A DNA stretch of 64,000 bases from Pelomonas sp. SE-A7 (GCF_030345705.1 NZ_JAUASW010000001.1:1860001-1924000), one strand, 5' to 3'. Shown: positions 7,525-16,534, numbered from the stretch's first letter. Numbers and translations: made by a program. The notes: generated by a model from the letters alone, not told the origin.

Positions 7525-8709
7525 TCAGCGCTCGACGGTGAGCGCCACACCCATGCCGCCGCCGATGCAGAGCGAGGCAATGCCCTTCTTGGCGCCGCGG
7601 CGCTGCATCTCGTGCAGCAGGGTGACCAGGACACGGCAGCCCGAGGCGCCGATCGGGTGGCCCAGCGCGATGGCGCCGCCGTTGACGTTGACCTTGCTCA
7701 GGTCCCAGCCCATCTGCTGGTGCACGGCGCAGGCCTGTGCGGCAAAGGCTTCGTTGATCTCCAGCAGGTCCAGGTCCTGGGCCGACCAGCCGGCACGGGC
7801 CAGCGCCTTGCGCGCCGCCGGCACCGGGCCCATGCCCATGGTGGCCGGGTCCAGGCCGGCGCTGGCATAGCTGGCAATGCGGGCCAGCGGCGTCAGGCCC
7901 AGGCTGGCGGCCTTGGCGGCGCTCATCAGCACCACGCCGGCCGCGCCGTCGTTCAGGCCCGAGGCATTGCCGGCGGTCACGCTGCCGGCCTTGTCGAAGG
8001 CCGGACGCAGGCCGGCCAGCACCTCGGCCGTGCTCTTGCGGTTGATGAACTCGTCGGCCTCGAAGCTGAGCGGATCGCCCTTCTTCTGCGGGATCACCAC
8101 CGGCACGATCTCGTCCTTGAAGCGGCCGGCTTCCTGGGCCGCGGCGGCCTTGAGCTGCGAACCCAGGGCGAGCTCGTCCTGCTGCGCGCGGCTGATGCCG
8201 AATTCCTTGGCCACGTTCTCGGCCGTGATACCCATGTGGTACTGGTTGTAGACGTCCCACAGGCCGTCCACGATCATCGAATCGACCATCTTCCAGTCGC
8301 CCATGCGCTGGCCGTCGCGCGAGCCCTGCAGCACATGGGGCGAGAGGCTCATGTTCTCCTGGCCGCCGGCGATGATGATCTCGCTGTCGCCGTCGCGGAT
8401 CGCCTGGGCGCCCAGCATCACGGCCTTGAGGCCGGAGCCGCAGACCTTGTTGATGGTCATGGCCGGCACTTCCTTGGGCAGGCCGGCCTTGATGACAGCT
8501 TGGCGGGCCGGGTTCTGTCCCGAGCCGGCGGTCAGCACCTGGCCGAGGATGACCTCGCCGATCTGGCCGCCTTCGAGCCTGGCGCGACGCAGCAGCTCCT
8601 GGATCACGGTGGCGCCCAGTTCGGGCGCAGGGGTCTTGGCGAGGGTGCCGCCGAACTTGCCGATGGCGGTGCGTGCCGCGGCGACGATGACGATGTCGGT
8701 GCTGCTCAT
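7525..8709 (-). CDS. phaA: Acetyl-CoA acetyltransferase (biosynthetic beta-ketothiolase)
   Basis: This enzyme condenses two acetyl-CoA into acetoacetyl-CoA, the first step of PHB synthesis. The 394-residue thiolase has the acyl-accepting Cys90 (NKVCGSG), NEAFA, His351 in GHPIGASG and the base Cys381 in CIGGG, all in the expected order and spacing. The ATG is preceded by AGGAG at eight bases. It lies 16 bp downstream of phaC and is surely co-transcribed with it. Confidence 0.96.
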   Translation of the reverse strand: MSSTDIVIVAAARTAIGKFGGTLAKTPAPELGATVIQELLRRARLEGGQIGEVILGQVLTAGSGQNPARQAVIKAGLPKEVPAMTINKVCGSGLKAVMLGAQAIRDGDSEIIIAGGQENMSLSPHVLQGSRDGQRMGDWKMVDSMIVDGLWDVYNQYHMGITAENVAKEFGISRAQQDELALGSQLKAAAAQEAGRFKDEIVPVVIPQKKGDPLSFEADEFINRKSTAEVLAGLRPAFDKAGSVTAGNASGLNDGAAGVVLMSAAKAASLGLTPLARIASYASAGLDPATMGMGPVPAARKALARAGWSAQDLDLLEINEAFAAQACAVHQQMGWDLSKVNVNGGAIALGHPIGASGCRVLVTLLHEMQRRGAKKGIASLCIGGGMGVALTVER

Positions 8710-8725
8710 GCGAGAGTCTCCTGAA

Positions 8726-10420
8726 TCAGGCTTTCTGTTTGACGTAACGACCGGGCGCGGGCTCGATGGCCTTGTGCGTCCGGTTGCCCGGCGTCTTGGG
8801 CGCGGCCTTCTTGGGGCCGGCGTGAGAGGCCAGCCAGGCGGCCCAGTCGGTCCACCAGCTGCCGGGATGCTCGACGGCCGCGTCCAGCCAGTCCTGGGCT
8901 TTCTTGGGAAAGCTAGCCCCCTTGCCCACCCAGTGGCTGCGCTTGCCCTTGGCCGGCGGATTGATCACGCCGGCGATATGGCCCGAAGCACCCAGCATGA
9001 AGCGCTTCTTGCCCTTGAACACCTGGGTCGAGCGGTAGGCCGCGTCCCAGGGCACGATGTGGTCCTCGCGCGAGCCGTAGATGTAGACCGGCGCCTCGAT
9101 CTTGCCCAGGTCCACCTTCTCGCCGCAAACGGTCAGCTTGCCGGGCAGCTTCAACTCGTTCTGCAGATAGGTGTGGCGCAGGTACCAGCAGTACATGGGC
9201 CCCGGCAGATTGGTCGAGTCGCCGTTCCAGTACAGCAGGTCGAACGGCGGCGGTGCCTCGCCCTTGAGGTAGTTGCCGACCACGTAGTTCCAGACCAGGT
9301 CGTTGGGCCTGAGGAAGCTGAAGGTCGCCGCCAGGTCCTTGCCCATCAGCAGACCCGGGCCGGTGGGCGCCGCGGCGCCTATGGTCTGCTCGCGCAGCTC
9401 GACCATGGCCTCGTCGATGAAGATGTCGAGGATGCCGTTGCTCTCGAAGTCGATCAGCGTGGTCAGCAGCGTCAGACTGGCGGCCGGCTGCTCGCCGCGC
9501 GCCGCCAGCACGCCCAGGGCCGTGGCCAGGATGGTGCCGCCGACACAGAAACCCAGCGTATTGATCTGCTCGCTGCCGCCGATCTCCTGCACCACGCGGA
9601 TCGCCTGGATCGCGGCCTTCTCTATGTAGTCGTCCCAGGTCCAGGCCTTGCAGCCGGCATCGGGGTTGCGCCAGCTGACCACGAAGACGCGATGGCCCTG
9701 GCTCACCGCATAGCGGATCAGCGAGTTCTCCGGCTGCAGGTCCAGGATGTAGAACTTGTTGATGCAGGGCGGCACCAGCAGGAAGGGCCGCGCATGGACC
9801 TGGGGCGTCAGCGGCTTGTATTCGATCAGCTGGAACAGCTCGTTCTCGAACACCACGTTGCCCTCGGTCGTGGCCACGTTGCGGCCGACCTCGAAGGCGC
9901 TCTCGTCGGTCTGCGAGACATGGCCTCGCTGGATGTCGCCCAGCAGCTGCTGCACGCCCTTGGCGATGCTCTCGCCCTTGCTCTTGAGCGCCAGCGCCTG
10001 GGCTTCGGGGTTGAGCGCCAGGTAGTTGCTGGGCGCCGCGGCATCCACCCATTGCTGGACCGCGAAGCGGATGCGGGCGCGGGTCTTCTCGTCGCCTTGC
10101 ACCTGCTCGGCCAGCTCCATCAAGGTGCGGGCGTTCAGCAGATACAGCTGCGCGGTGAATGCACCGACCGGGCTGGAACTCCAGGCCGTGTCGGCAAAGC
10201 GGCGGTCGCCAAGCGGCTTGGCCTCGGACAGCTGCAGGCTGCGGTTCCACAGGTCGGTCGCCTGCTGCAGGTAGGCCTGCTGGGCCTGCTGAAGCGCCTC
10301 GAACGGAATCTGCAGTCCGGCCAGCGACTTCAGCGTCTCGCCCATGGCGGCCATGGGATCGTTCACAGTCTCCGCGGCGGCGCCGTTCGCGGCCTCCGCC
10401 TTGTTCTTCTTGCTGCTCAT
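8726..10420 (-). CDS. phaC: Class I poly(3-hydroxyalkanoate) synthase
   Basis: PhaC polymerises (R)-3-hydroxyacyl-CoA into PHB granules. The 564-residue protein is the length of class I synthases and has the alpha/beta-hydrolase lipase-like box GFCVGG with nucleophile Cys292, Asp453 (SREDHIVPW) and His481 (GASGHIAG). The conserved PPCINKFYILDL and VSWRNPD segments are present. The frame is open to 10513, but the ATG at 10418-10420 has AGGAG four bases upstream and begins the usual variable, Ala-rich N-terminus. It is the first gene of phaCAB. Confidence 0.96.
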   Translation of the reverse strand: MSSKKNKAEAANGAAAETVNDPMAAMGETLKSLAGLQIPFEALQQAQQAYLQQATDLWNRSLQLSEAKPLGDRRFADTAWSSSPVGAFTAQLYLLNARTLMELAEQVQGDEKTRARIRFAVQQWVDAAAPSNYLALNPEAQALALKSKGESIAKGVQQLLGDIQRGHVSQTDESAFEVGRNVATTEGNVVFENELFQLIEYKPLTPQVHARPFLLVPPCINKFYILDLQPENSLIRYAVSQGHRVFVVSWRNPDAGCKAWTWDDYIEKAAIQAIRVVQEIGGSEQINTLGFCVGGTILATALGVLAARGEQPAASLTLLTTLIDFESNGILDIFIDEAMVELREQTIGAAAPTGPGLLMGKDLAATFSFLRPNDLVWNYVVGNYLKGEAPPPFDLLYWNGDSTNLPGPMYCWYLRHTYLQNELKLPGKLTVCGEKVDLGKIEAPVYIYGSREDHIVPWDAAYRSTQVFKGKKRFMLGASGHIAGVINPPAKGKRSHWVGKGASFPKKAQDWLDAAVEHPGSWWTDWAAWLASHAGPKKAAPKTPGNRTHKAIEPAPGRYVKQKA

Positions 10421-10479
10421 AAGTCTCCTGGTGGTCGACGGTGGACAGGCAAGAAGCTTGCCACAGTCGCCAAGGTGAC

Positions 10480-10507
10480 GTTGTACGCTTCGTTGCTTAC
10501 CTTCCAA
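10480..10507 (-). promoter_or_regulatory. Candidate sigma-70 promoter for phaCAB
   Basis: Reading the minus strand, TTGGAA (10502-10507) and TACAAC (10480-10485) are separated by 16 bp and lie about 60-87 bp ahead of the phaC ATG. The match is moderate; the assignment rests on sequence alone. Confidence 0.35.
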
Positions 10508-10516
10508 TGACACCGC

Positions 10517-10795
10517 ATGTACATCGTCGCCATCGCCTGGGCCTTCGTCGTTCTTTTGATGACGCTGGCCGAGGCCACCAGCACCCAGGGCACGCTGCTG
10601 GGCGCCTTCTTCACCTTGATGCTCTACGGCGTGCTGCCGCTGTCCATCGTGCTCTACCTGATGGGCACGCCGGCCCGCCGCGCGGCGCGGCGCCGGGCCG
10701 AGCAGCAGGCGCAGCAGCAGGAAGATTCAGACCAAGGTGATGGCGCCGACCATGCGGCCGGCGAGCGGCTCGTGACGGAACGAAAAGAACCTTGA
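10517..10795 (+). CDS. Small two-helix membrane protein, unknown function
   Basis: This 92-residue protein has two hydrophobic helices (about 2-22 and 27-49) followed by an Arg-rich then Gln/Glu/Asp-rich cytoplasmic tail. It begins MYIVAIAWAFVVLLM, a start that recurs in short membrane proteins beside phaC in Burkholderiales as far as I recall. No function is known. It is divergent from phaC, and its last 69 bp overlap the end of pgeF on the other strand, so the true C-terminus or the overlap deserves caution. Confidence 0.65.
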   Translation: MYIVAIAWAFVVLLMTLAEATSTQGTLLGAFFTLMLYGVLPLSIVLYLMGTPARRAARRRAEQQAQQQEDSDQGDGADHAAGERLVTERKEP

Positions 10796-11506
10796 GGGCT
10801 CGCTCAGCGTGCACCAGCGGCCGCCGCTGATGTGGCTCAGGCCGGCCTCTTGCAGACGTTGGCGGGCCAGCGCCGGCAGGTTGGCCAGCCAGCGGTCTTC
10901 GCCGCGCTCATTGGTGCGATAGGTGAAGAACGCGGGATCGGGCGACGCCGGATCGGCACCACAGGCGACCAGCACCTCGGCCCCGACCTCGAATCGCTGC
11001 GGCCCTATGCAGGGCCCGAGCCAGGCACGCAGCTCGCTCGCTTCGCAGCCCGCCGCCCGGCTGATCTCGTGCACCGTGTTCTCCAGCACGCCTGCGGCCA
11101 GGCCGCGCCAGCCGGCATGCGCACCGCCGACCACGCCCGGCGCGACGAACAGCACGGGCAGGCAATCGGCCACCTGGATGGCGCAGCCCAGCCCCCGGAT
11201 GGTGCTGAAGCTGGCATCGGCCTTGGGGCGTTCCCCTTGCAGGTGCATGGGCGCCAGCTCAAGCACATCGGCGCCGTGGATCTGGTGCAGGAAAACCGCC
11301 GGCGCACCCAGCACTTCATCCACATGTGCCCGGTTGGCGGCCACGGCCGCCGGATCGTCCTCGACCGCGCGGCCCACATTCATGCTGGCATGGCGGCCCT
11401 GGCTGACGCCGCCAGCGCGAGTCGTCATGAAGGCGCGGACCTGCGGCCAGCTCGCCGGCAGCTCCCAGTCCGGGACCAGCCAATCGGGATGGATGGCCGC
11501 GCTCAC
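10727..11506 (-). CDS. pgeF: Purine nucleoside phosphorylase / polyphenol oxidase family (YfiH, DUF152)
   Basis: Members of this family phosphorolyse purine nucleosides; the older annotation is multicopper polyphenol oxidase. The 259-residue product has the zinc and active-site signatures HQIHGADV, VADCLPVLF and GAHAGWRG, plus LGPCIG, in family order. The start is taken as the GTG at 11504-11506, which overlaps the upstream stop as GTGA and gives normal length; the frame stays open to 11608. It is coupled behind the maiA-like gene. Confidence 0.85.
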   Translation of the reverse strand: MSAAIHPDWLVPDWELPASWPQVRAFMTTRAGGVSQGRHASMNVGRAVEDDPAAVAANRAHVDEVLGAPAVFLHQIHGADVLELAPMHLQGERPKADASFSTIRGLGCAIQVADCLPVLFVAPGVVGGAHAGWRGLAAGVLENTVHEISRAAGCEASELRAWLGPCIGPQRFEVGAEVLVACGADPASPDPAFFTYRTNERGEDRWLANLPALARQRLQEAGLSHISGGRWCTLSEPSRFFSFRHEPLAGRMVGAITLV

Positions 11507-12141
11507 TCCGCGTCCGGACAAGCCGAAGGCTGGGTCTTGCTGAAGGCCTCGAGCGCCATGCAGGCCTCGAACACCTTCATCACCGCCGGCACATGGTCGA
11601 GCCGGCAATCAAATCGCTGCGCGTTGAAGATCTGCGGCACCAGCACACAGTCGGCCAGGCCCGGCGTGTCGCCATGGCAGAAGCGGCCGGCGATCCCGTC
11701 GCGCTGCAGGCGCTGCTCCACCACCTCCAGGCCGCTCTCCACCCAATGCTTGTACCAGCGGGTCTTGGCGTCCTCGCTCAGGCCCATTTCCTTGACCAGG
11801 TAGCGCAGCACGCGCAGGTTGTTGAGCGGATGGATCTCGCAGGCGATGTCCTGGGCCAGGGCTCGCACCCGCGCCCGGGCGGCGGCATCGCGCGGCAGCA
11901 GCGGCGGCTCGGGATGGGTTTCGTCCAGGTACTCGATGATGGCCATGGACTGGGTGATCACCTGCTCGCCGTCCTTCAGCAGCGGCACCAGGCGCGAGCT
12001 GGCCACGGCCGCGTAACTCTCGTGGAACTGCTCGTTCCTGGCGAGATGGACGGCCTTGTAGTCGTAGTCCAGGCCCTTGAGCGCCAGCGCGATGCGCACG
12101 CGGTAGGAGGCCGAGGAGCGGAAATAGTTGAAGAGTTCCAT
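11503..12141 (-). CDS. maiA: Maleylacetoacetate isomerase / zeta-class glutathione S-transferase
   Basis: The 212-residue protein has an N-terminal thioredoxin-like domain starting MELFNYFRSSASYRVRIAL and an all-helical C-terminal domain. The zeta signature SSxSxRVRIAL contains the catalytic Ser; the usual SSCS appears here as SSAS, so the Cys is replaced by Ala. DGEQVITQSMAIIEYL is the glutathione-binding segment and the family DIACEIHPLNNLRVL follows. It would isomerise maleylacetoacetate in tyrosine degradation, but no hmgA/fah genes are nearby, so a general GST role remains possible. Confidence 0.85.
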   Translation of the reverse strand: MELFNYFRSSASYRVRIALALKGLDYDYKAVHLARNEQFHESYAAVASSRLVPLLKDGEQVITQSMAIIEYLDETHPEPPLLPRDAAARARVRALAQDIACEIHPLNNLRVLRYLVKEMGLSEDAKTRWYKHWVESGLEVVEQRLQRDGIAGRFCHGDTPGLADCVLVPQIFNAQRFDCRLDHVPAVMKVFEACMALEAFSKTQPSACPDAE

Positions 12142-12203
12142 GGCGGAGCAGGATCAGGGGACGATGGCGGGATGATGCCACCGCGCTGGCTACACTGGCC
12201 GCC

Positions 12204-12764
12204 ATGTTCCATGCGCGTCGCTACAAGCACTGCCCGAGCTGCGGCGGCCCGGTCGAATACCGGGTGCCGGCCGACGACAACCGCGAGCGCGCCACCTGCC
12301 TGAACTGCGGCAGCATCCACTACGAGAACCCGATCAACGTGGTCGGCACCCTGCCGGTCTGGGGCGAGGGCGAGGCGACCCAGGTGCTGCTTTGCAAGCG
12401 CGCCATCGAGCCGCGCTACGGCCTCTGGACCCTGCCGGCCGGCTTCCTGGAACTGGGCGAGACCGCCGCCCAGGGCGCGCAGCGCGAGACCGACGAAGAG
12501 GCCGGCGCGCGCATCGAGCTGGGCCCGCTGTACTGCCTGCTCAACGTGGTCCAGGTCGGCCAGATCCATCTGTTCTATTCGGCCCGGCTGCTGTCCACCG
12601 AATTCAATCCGGGCCCGGAGACGCTGGAGGCGCGGCTGTTCCACGAGCATGAGCTGCCCTGGGATCAGCTCGCCTTCCGCACCGTGCGCCGGACGCTGCA
12701 GCATTTCTTCGAAGACCGCCGGCTTGGCCGGCCGCCTGCGCTGCACAGCGGCGACATAGGCTGA
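12204..12764 (+). CDS. Nudix hydrolase with N-terminal zinc ribbon
   Basis: The 186-residue protein has a four-Cys zinc ribbon (CPSCGG at about 11-16 and CLNCG at about 32-36) followed by a Nudix domain. The Nudix box GFLELGETAAQGAQRETDEEAG fits GX5EX7REUXEEXGU with the metal-binding Glu residues intact. NUDIX proteins with such a ribbon include NudC-like and ADP-ribose pyrophosphatase-like enzymes; the substrate cannot be fixed here. It is divergent from maiA, 62 bp apart. Confidence 0.85.
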   Translation: MFHARRYKHCPSCGGPVEYRVPADDNRERATCLNCGSIHYENPINVVGTLPVWGEGEATQVLLCKRAIEPRYGLWTLPAGFLELGETAAQGAQRETDEEAGARIELGPLYCLLNVVQVGQIHLFYSARLLSTEFNPGPETLEARLFHEHELPWDQLAFRTVRRTLQHFFEDRRLGRPPALHSGDIG

Positions 12765-12812
12765 TCCGCAGTCCCCGATTCGCAACCGCAGTACCGACCG
12801 GAGATCGTCGCC

Positions 12813-13880
12813 ATGAGAAGTCTCGTTCTTGCGCTTTGCTGTTCCCTGTTCCTGGCGGCCTGCTCGCCCTCGACCTCGACGGCACCGCCTCCGCCCGCAC
12901 CGGTGGCACCGGAACCGCCCAGCCCGCCGTCGGCCTATTTCGACACCGCCGGCCGCGACGACGTGCTGGCCGGCGGCGTCCGCCAGATCAGCATCGACAC
13001 GCCCAAGGGCAAGTTCAAGGTCTGGACCAAGCGTGTCGGCAACAACCCCAAGATCAAGGTGCTGCTGCTGCACGGCGGCCCCGGTGCCACGCACGAATAC
13101 TTCGAGGCCTTCGACAGCTTTTTCCCGAAGGAAGGCATCGAGTACTACTACTACGACCAGCTGGGCTCGGCCTTCAGCGACCAGCCCAAGGACGGCAGCC
13201 TGTGGGACTTGCCGCGCTTCGTCGAGGAGGTGGAGCAGGTGCGCCAGGCCCTGAAGCTGGACAACAGCAACTTCTACCTGCTCGGCCATTCCTGGGGCGG
13301 CCTGCTGGCCATCGAATACGCGCTCAAGTACCAGCAGAACCTCAAGGGCCTGGTGATCTCCAACATGATGGCCAGCATCCCGGCCTACGTCAGCTATGCC
13401 GAGAAGGTGCTGATGCCGGCCATGGACCAGAAGGTGCTGGCGGAGATCCTGGCGCTTGAGAAGAAGAAGGCCTTCGACAGCCCGCGCTACATGGAGCTGC
13501 TGGTGCCGCACTACTACGTGCACCACATCCTGCGCATGCCGGCCGAGCAGTGGCCCGATCCGGTCAACCGCGCCTTCGCCCGGCTGAACAAGGACGTCTA
13601 CATCCCCATGCAGGGGCCCAGCGAGATGAGCGCCAGCGGCAAGCTGGAGAAATGGGACCGCGTGGCCGACCTCGGCAAGATCACGGTGCCCACGCTGACC
13701 ATAGGCGGCCAGCACGACACCATGGACCCCAAGCACATGGAGATGATGGCGGGCAAGCTGGCCAAGGGCCGTTACCTCTTCTGCGCCCAGGGCTCGCACA
13801 TGTCCATGTACGACGACCAGCAGACCTACTTCAAGGGCCTGGTCAAGTTCCTCCGCGAGGTGGATGCGGGCAAGGTCTGA
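12813..13880 (+). CDS. Lipoprotein alpha/beta hydrolase, proline iminopeptidase family (S33)
   Basis: The protein has a lipoprotein signal (LFLAAC, Cys17) and a Pro-rich linker (about 18-41), then a full alpha/beta-hydrolase domain. HGGPGATHEYF is the S33 oxyanion motif, GHSWGG carries the nucleophile Ser, and the late GQHDTMDP and GSHMSMYD supply Asp and His. The family removes N-terminal proline or other residues from peptides. Most characterised members are cytoplasmic; here the signal places the enzyme on the envelope, implying a role with periplasmic or external peptides. It lies 48 bp after the Nudix gene. Confidence 0.85.
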   Translation: MRSLVLALCCSLFLAACSPSTSTAPPPPAPVAPEPPSPPSAYFDTAGRDDVLAGGVRQISIDTPKGKFKVWTKRVGNNPKIKVLLLHGGPGATHEYFEAFDSFFPKEGIEYYYYDQLGSAFSDQPKDGSLWDLPRFVEEVEQVRQALKLDNSNFYLLGHSWGGLLAIEYALKYQQNLKGLVISNMMASIPAYVSYAEKVLMPAMDQKVLAEILALEKKKAFDSPRYMELLVPHYYVHHILRMPAEQWPDPVNRAFARLNKDVYIPMQGPSEMSASGKLEKWDRVADLGKITVPTLTIGGQHDTMDPKHMEMMAGKLAKGRYLFCAQGSHMSMYDDQQTYFKGLVKFLREVDAGKV

Positions 13881-13893
13881 AGACGAAGCCGGC

Positions 13894-15828
13894 TCAGGGC
13901 GACTCGCGGGATTCGCGGGCCTGGGCCGTGGCCCAGGGGCCGGTCACGCCGTCCAGCTCGCAGTCCCAAAGGGCCTGTACGTCCATGGCCTGCTGCAGGC
14001 CCTCGCCGTAGACCTTTAGCACCAGGCTGCGCAGCATGATGACCATGCCGCGCACGAAGGCGGCGCGGGCCGCGTCGTCCGAGACGCCGGCCAGCACCGA
14101 GATGTCCAGCTTTACGAAATCCAGGCCGGCCTGGTAAAGCCGCTCGACCTGGGTGAGGCCGGCGCCGCAATGCTCCAGGCCCAGCTTGACGCCCAGCGGC
14201 CGCAGCTGGCGACCCAGTTCCTGCAAGAGTTCGAACTGCTGGACAGCCGCGCTCTCGCCCAGCTCCACGCCCAGCTTGCGCGCCGCCGAAGGCGCCTGCA
14301 GCACCAGCTCGCGCAGGCGGGCGATGAAGCTGCCGTCCTGCAGGGAAGCCGGTGCCAGGTTGACGCAGCGGAGCATTCCGTCGCGGGCAATCGCTTCCAA
14401 CGCCAGGCTCACGGCCAGCAGGTCCACATCGGCCGTCAGGCGGCTGCGGGTGGCCAGCGGCAGCCAGCGGGCTGCGGGCTCGAAGCCCGCCGTCGGATCC
14501 AGCTGCAGCTGCAGCGGGCATTCCAGATGCAGCAGGGCGCCGTGGCGGTCCAGCACCGGGAATTCCTGCAAGCGCGCGCGGCGGCCCTGCAGCGCATCGG
14601 CAATCTGCTGGCGCCAGGCCCGCTCGCCCTGCAGCATCGATTCGGGCAGGTGCTCGGTCGAGCTTTCGACCGCAAAGCCGCTTTGGGCCTCGGCCCGCGC
14701 CAGCGCCGCATCGGCGGCGGCGAACCAGGCGCTGGAGCCGCGCGCACGCGGCAGCTCGGCCGCGCCCAGCGCAACCTGGATACCGTTGCCGAAAGCCGGC
14801 AGGCTGGCCTTGAGGCCTTCGGCCAGCGCCTGGGCGCAGTCCTGCGCCACGCCGGCCGCCGGCAGCCAGAGCGCGAAGTCCGAGCCGTTGAGCCGGCCGA
14901 CCAGGCAACCCGGCACCCGCTCCGGGTACGCGCCGATCGCATGGGCGATGGCCAGCAGGGCCTGGTCCACCGGCTTGTGGCCCAGCCGCTCGTTGAGCTG
15001 GCCCAGCTCGCGCACCCGCAGCAGCACCAGGCCGGCCGCCACCGGGCCTTCGTCGCGGGCCAGGGCCGATTCCAGCTCGGCCATGAAATGCGAACGGTGC
15101 GACAGGCCCGTCAGCGAGTCGCAATGGGCCTGGCGGCGCAGCACATCGAGCTGCTCGGCCTGGCCTTCGAACAGCGACTTGACCCGCAGCACCATGGCAT
15201 TCATGGCCTGGGCCAGGCGCCTGAGTTCGGGCACGCTGGGTTCGGCCACGGTGGCGAACTGGCCATCGACCACCGACTGCGCCTGGGCCACGGCCAGGTC
15301 CAGCGGCCGGCGAATGCGGCGCAGCACGGCCAGCGCCAGCACCACGGCCACGGCGGCCAGCGCGGCCAGCAGCAGGGCGGTGCGCAGGCTGCTGCGCCAC
15401 AGCTCGTCATGGACGTAGGAGGAATGGCTCAGCACCTCGACCGTGCCGATGGCGTTCCAGCCATTGCTGACCTGAGCCACGCCGGCCGCGGCCGTGATCG
15501 GCGCCAGGGCCACGAACCAGGCCGGCGCCTGGCTGGCCTTGCCGGGCGCGCTGCGCTCCAGTTGCACCGAACCATCGGGCTTGCGCAACAGCACGCGCTG
15601 GTAATGGCCGGTGTCGAACTGGGCCGAGATCGCCAGTTCCATCAGGGCCGGGTCGCCCTGCTGCTGCGAAAGCGCGAGCGCCAGCGATTGCGCGTTGTCG
15701 CTGTTCTTCAATTGCAGCTGAGTCTGCAGCAGCTCGCGCAGCGAGGCGGTGGACAGCGCCACGCTGCCCAGCAAGGCCACCAGCAGCACGGCCACCAGCA
15801 GCATCCACATCTGGCGTATCAGCGACAT
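13894..15828 (-). CDS. lapD: LapD-like c-di-GMP receptor with degenerate GGDEF and EAL domains
   Basis: The 644-residue protein begins MSLIRQMWML like LapD. It has a transmembrane helix (about 7-27), a periplasmic LapD/MoxY-type domain (28-145), a second helix (150-170), a HAMP-like linker, GGDEF (about 235-390) and EAL (about 400-640). The GGDEF motif reads NGSDF (314-318). In the EAL domain the EAL signature is ECPLQL and the DDFGTG loop reads EHCGAG, so neither catalytic activity is expected. LapD normally binds c-di-GMP and holds the protease LapG away from a surface adhesin. It starts 46 bp after lapG in the same direction. The frame runs on to 15984, but the ATG at 15826-15828 matches LapD N-termini. 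Confidence 0.85.
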   Translation of the reverse strand: MSLIRQMWMLLVAVLLVALLGSVALSTASLRELLQTQLQLKNSDNAQSLALALSQQQGDPALMELAISAQFDTGHYQRVLLRKPDGSVQLERSAPGKASQAPAWFVALAPITAAAGVAQVSNGWNAIGTVEVLSHSSYVHDELWRSSLRTALLLAALAAVAVVLALAVLRRIRRPLDLAVAQAQSVVDGQFATVAEPSVPELRRLAQAMNAMVLRVKSLFEGQAEQLDVLRRQAHCDSLTGLSHRSHFMAELESALARDEGPVAAGLVLLRVRELGQLNERLGHKPVDQALLAIAHAIGAYPERVPGCLVGRLNGSDFALWLPAAGVAQDCAQALAEGLKASLPAFGNGIQVALGAAELPRARGSSAWFAAADAALARAEAQSGFAVESSTEHLPESMLQGERAWRQQIADALQGRRARLQEFPVLDRHGALLHLECPLQLQLDPTAGFEPAARWLPLATRSRLTADVDLLAVSLALEAIARDGMLRCVNLAPASLQDGSFIARLRELVLQAPSAARKLGVELGESAAVQQFELLQELGRQLRPLGVKLGLEHCGAGLTQVERLYQAGLDFVKLDISVLAGVSDDAARAAFVRGMVIMLRSLVLKVYGEGLQQAMDVQALWDCELDGVTGPWATAQARESRESP

Positions 15829-15874
15829 CTCGATGTTCCCGTTGTTGTCTTGCTTGTTGTCTTGATGCTCATCA

Positions 15875-16534
15875 TCAGAATCCCTCGGCCCGGACCTTGG
15901 CCAGCAGGTCACGCCACAGCGAGAGCCGGGCCAGCGGGTCGCCGGCGCTGCGCTGGCCCACGCCCTGCCACAGGCCCTCGGCATTGAAGCTGAACACCGG
16001 CGCCAGGTCGGGCCGCTGCGAAGCCGGCTTCACCTCGCCCTGCAGATTGTCCAGAATCAGCGGCACCGCCTCCGGCTGCGCATAGTAGGCCAACACCATG
16101 TGAGCCTCGGGCCGGCCGCCCAGCATGGCCCGCACATAGACCATGCGCAGTCTGCTCTCGGCCACGCCGGCCGACACCAGGCTGAAGTACTTGGCGATCG
16201 CGTAGTCCTCGCAATCGCCCTTGCCCTTGATCAAGCTTTCCAGCGGACTGGCCCAGTAGTCGGCCTGGCCCCAGGCTTCCTGATCGCTGTAGAAGGCGAT
16301 GCGCCGGTTGATGTAGCGGTTGATCTGGACCAGGCGCTGCTCATCGTCGAGCGGCCTGGCCTTGTCTATGGTCATCAGCAGCGCCTGGGCCTCGGCCGGG
16401 CCTCCCGGACCCAGGCGTGCCGCCGCTTCCATCAGCTTGGCTGCGTCAAGCGCCCAGGCCGGCGCCACGGCCAGCCAGAGCAGGCCGTGGAGCAGCAGGG
16501 AACGCAGCCATAAAAATCCACGCGCAGCGAGCAA
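15875..16534 (-). CDS. lapG: LapG-like periplasmic cysteine protease (C93, transglutaminase-like)
   Basis: LapG cleaves the N-terminus of large RTX-type adhesins when c-di-GMP is low, releasing cells from biofilm. This 219-residue protein has a signal peptide (to about Ala28) and the catalytic triad in family context: Cys108 (GKGDCEDYAIAKY), His145 (EAHMVLAYY) and Asp162 (LILDNL). The start is a TTG with GGAGG four bases before it; no in-frame ATG allows a complete signal peptide. It is the first gene of the lapG-lapD pair and diverges from the HDOD gene. No adhesin gene is in this window. Confidence 0.88.
   Translation of the reverse strand: MLAARGFLWLRSLLLHGLLWLAVAPAWALDAAKLMEAAARLGPGGPAEAQALLMTIDKARPLDDEQRLVQINRYINRRIAFYSDQEAWGQADYWASPLESLIKGKGDCEDYAIAKYFSLVSAGVAESRLRMVYVRAMLGGRPEAHMVLAYYAQPEAVPLILDNLQGEVKPASQRPDLAPVFSFNAEGLWQGVGQRSAGDPLARLSLWRDLLAKVRAEGF

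Noticed and set aside
14170..15987. Open + strand frame opposite lapD
   Set aside because: The minus strand has the complete LapD layout and continuous homology; the + frame is a codon-bias shadow.
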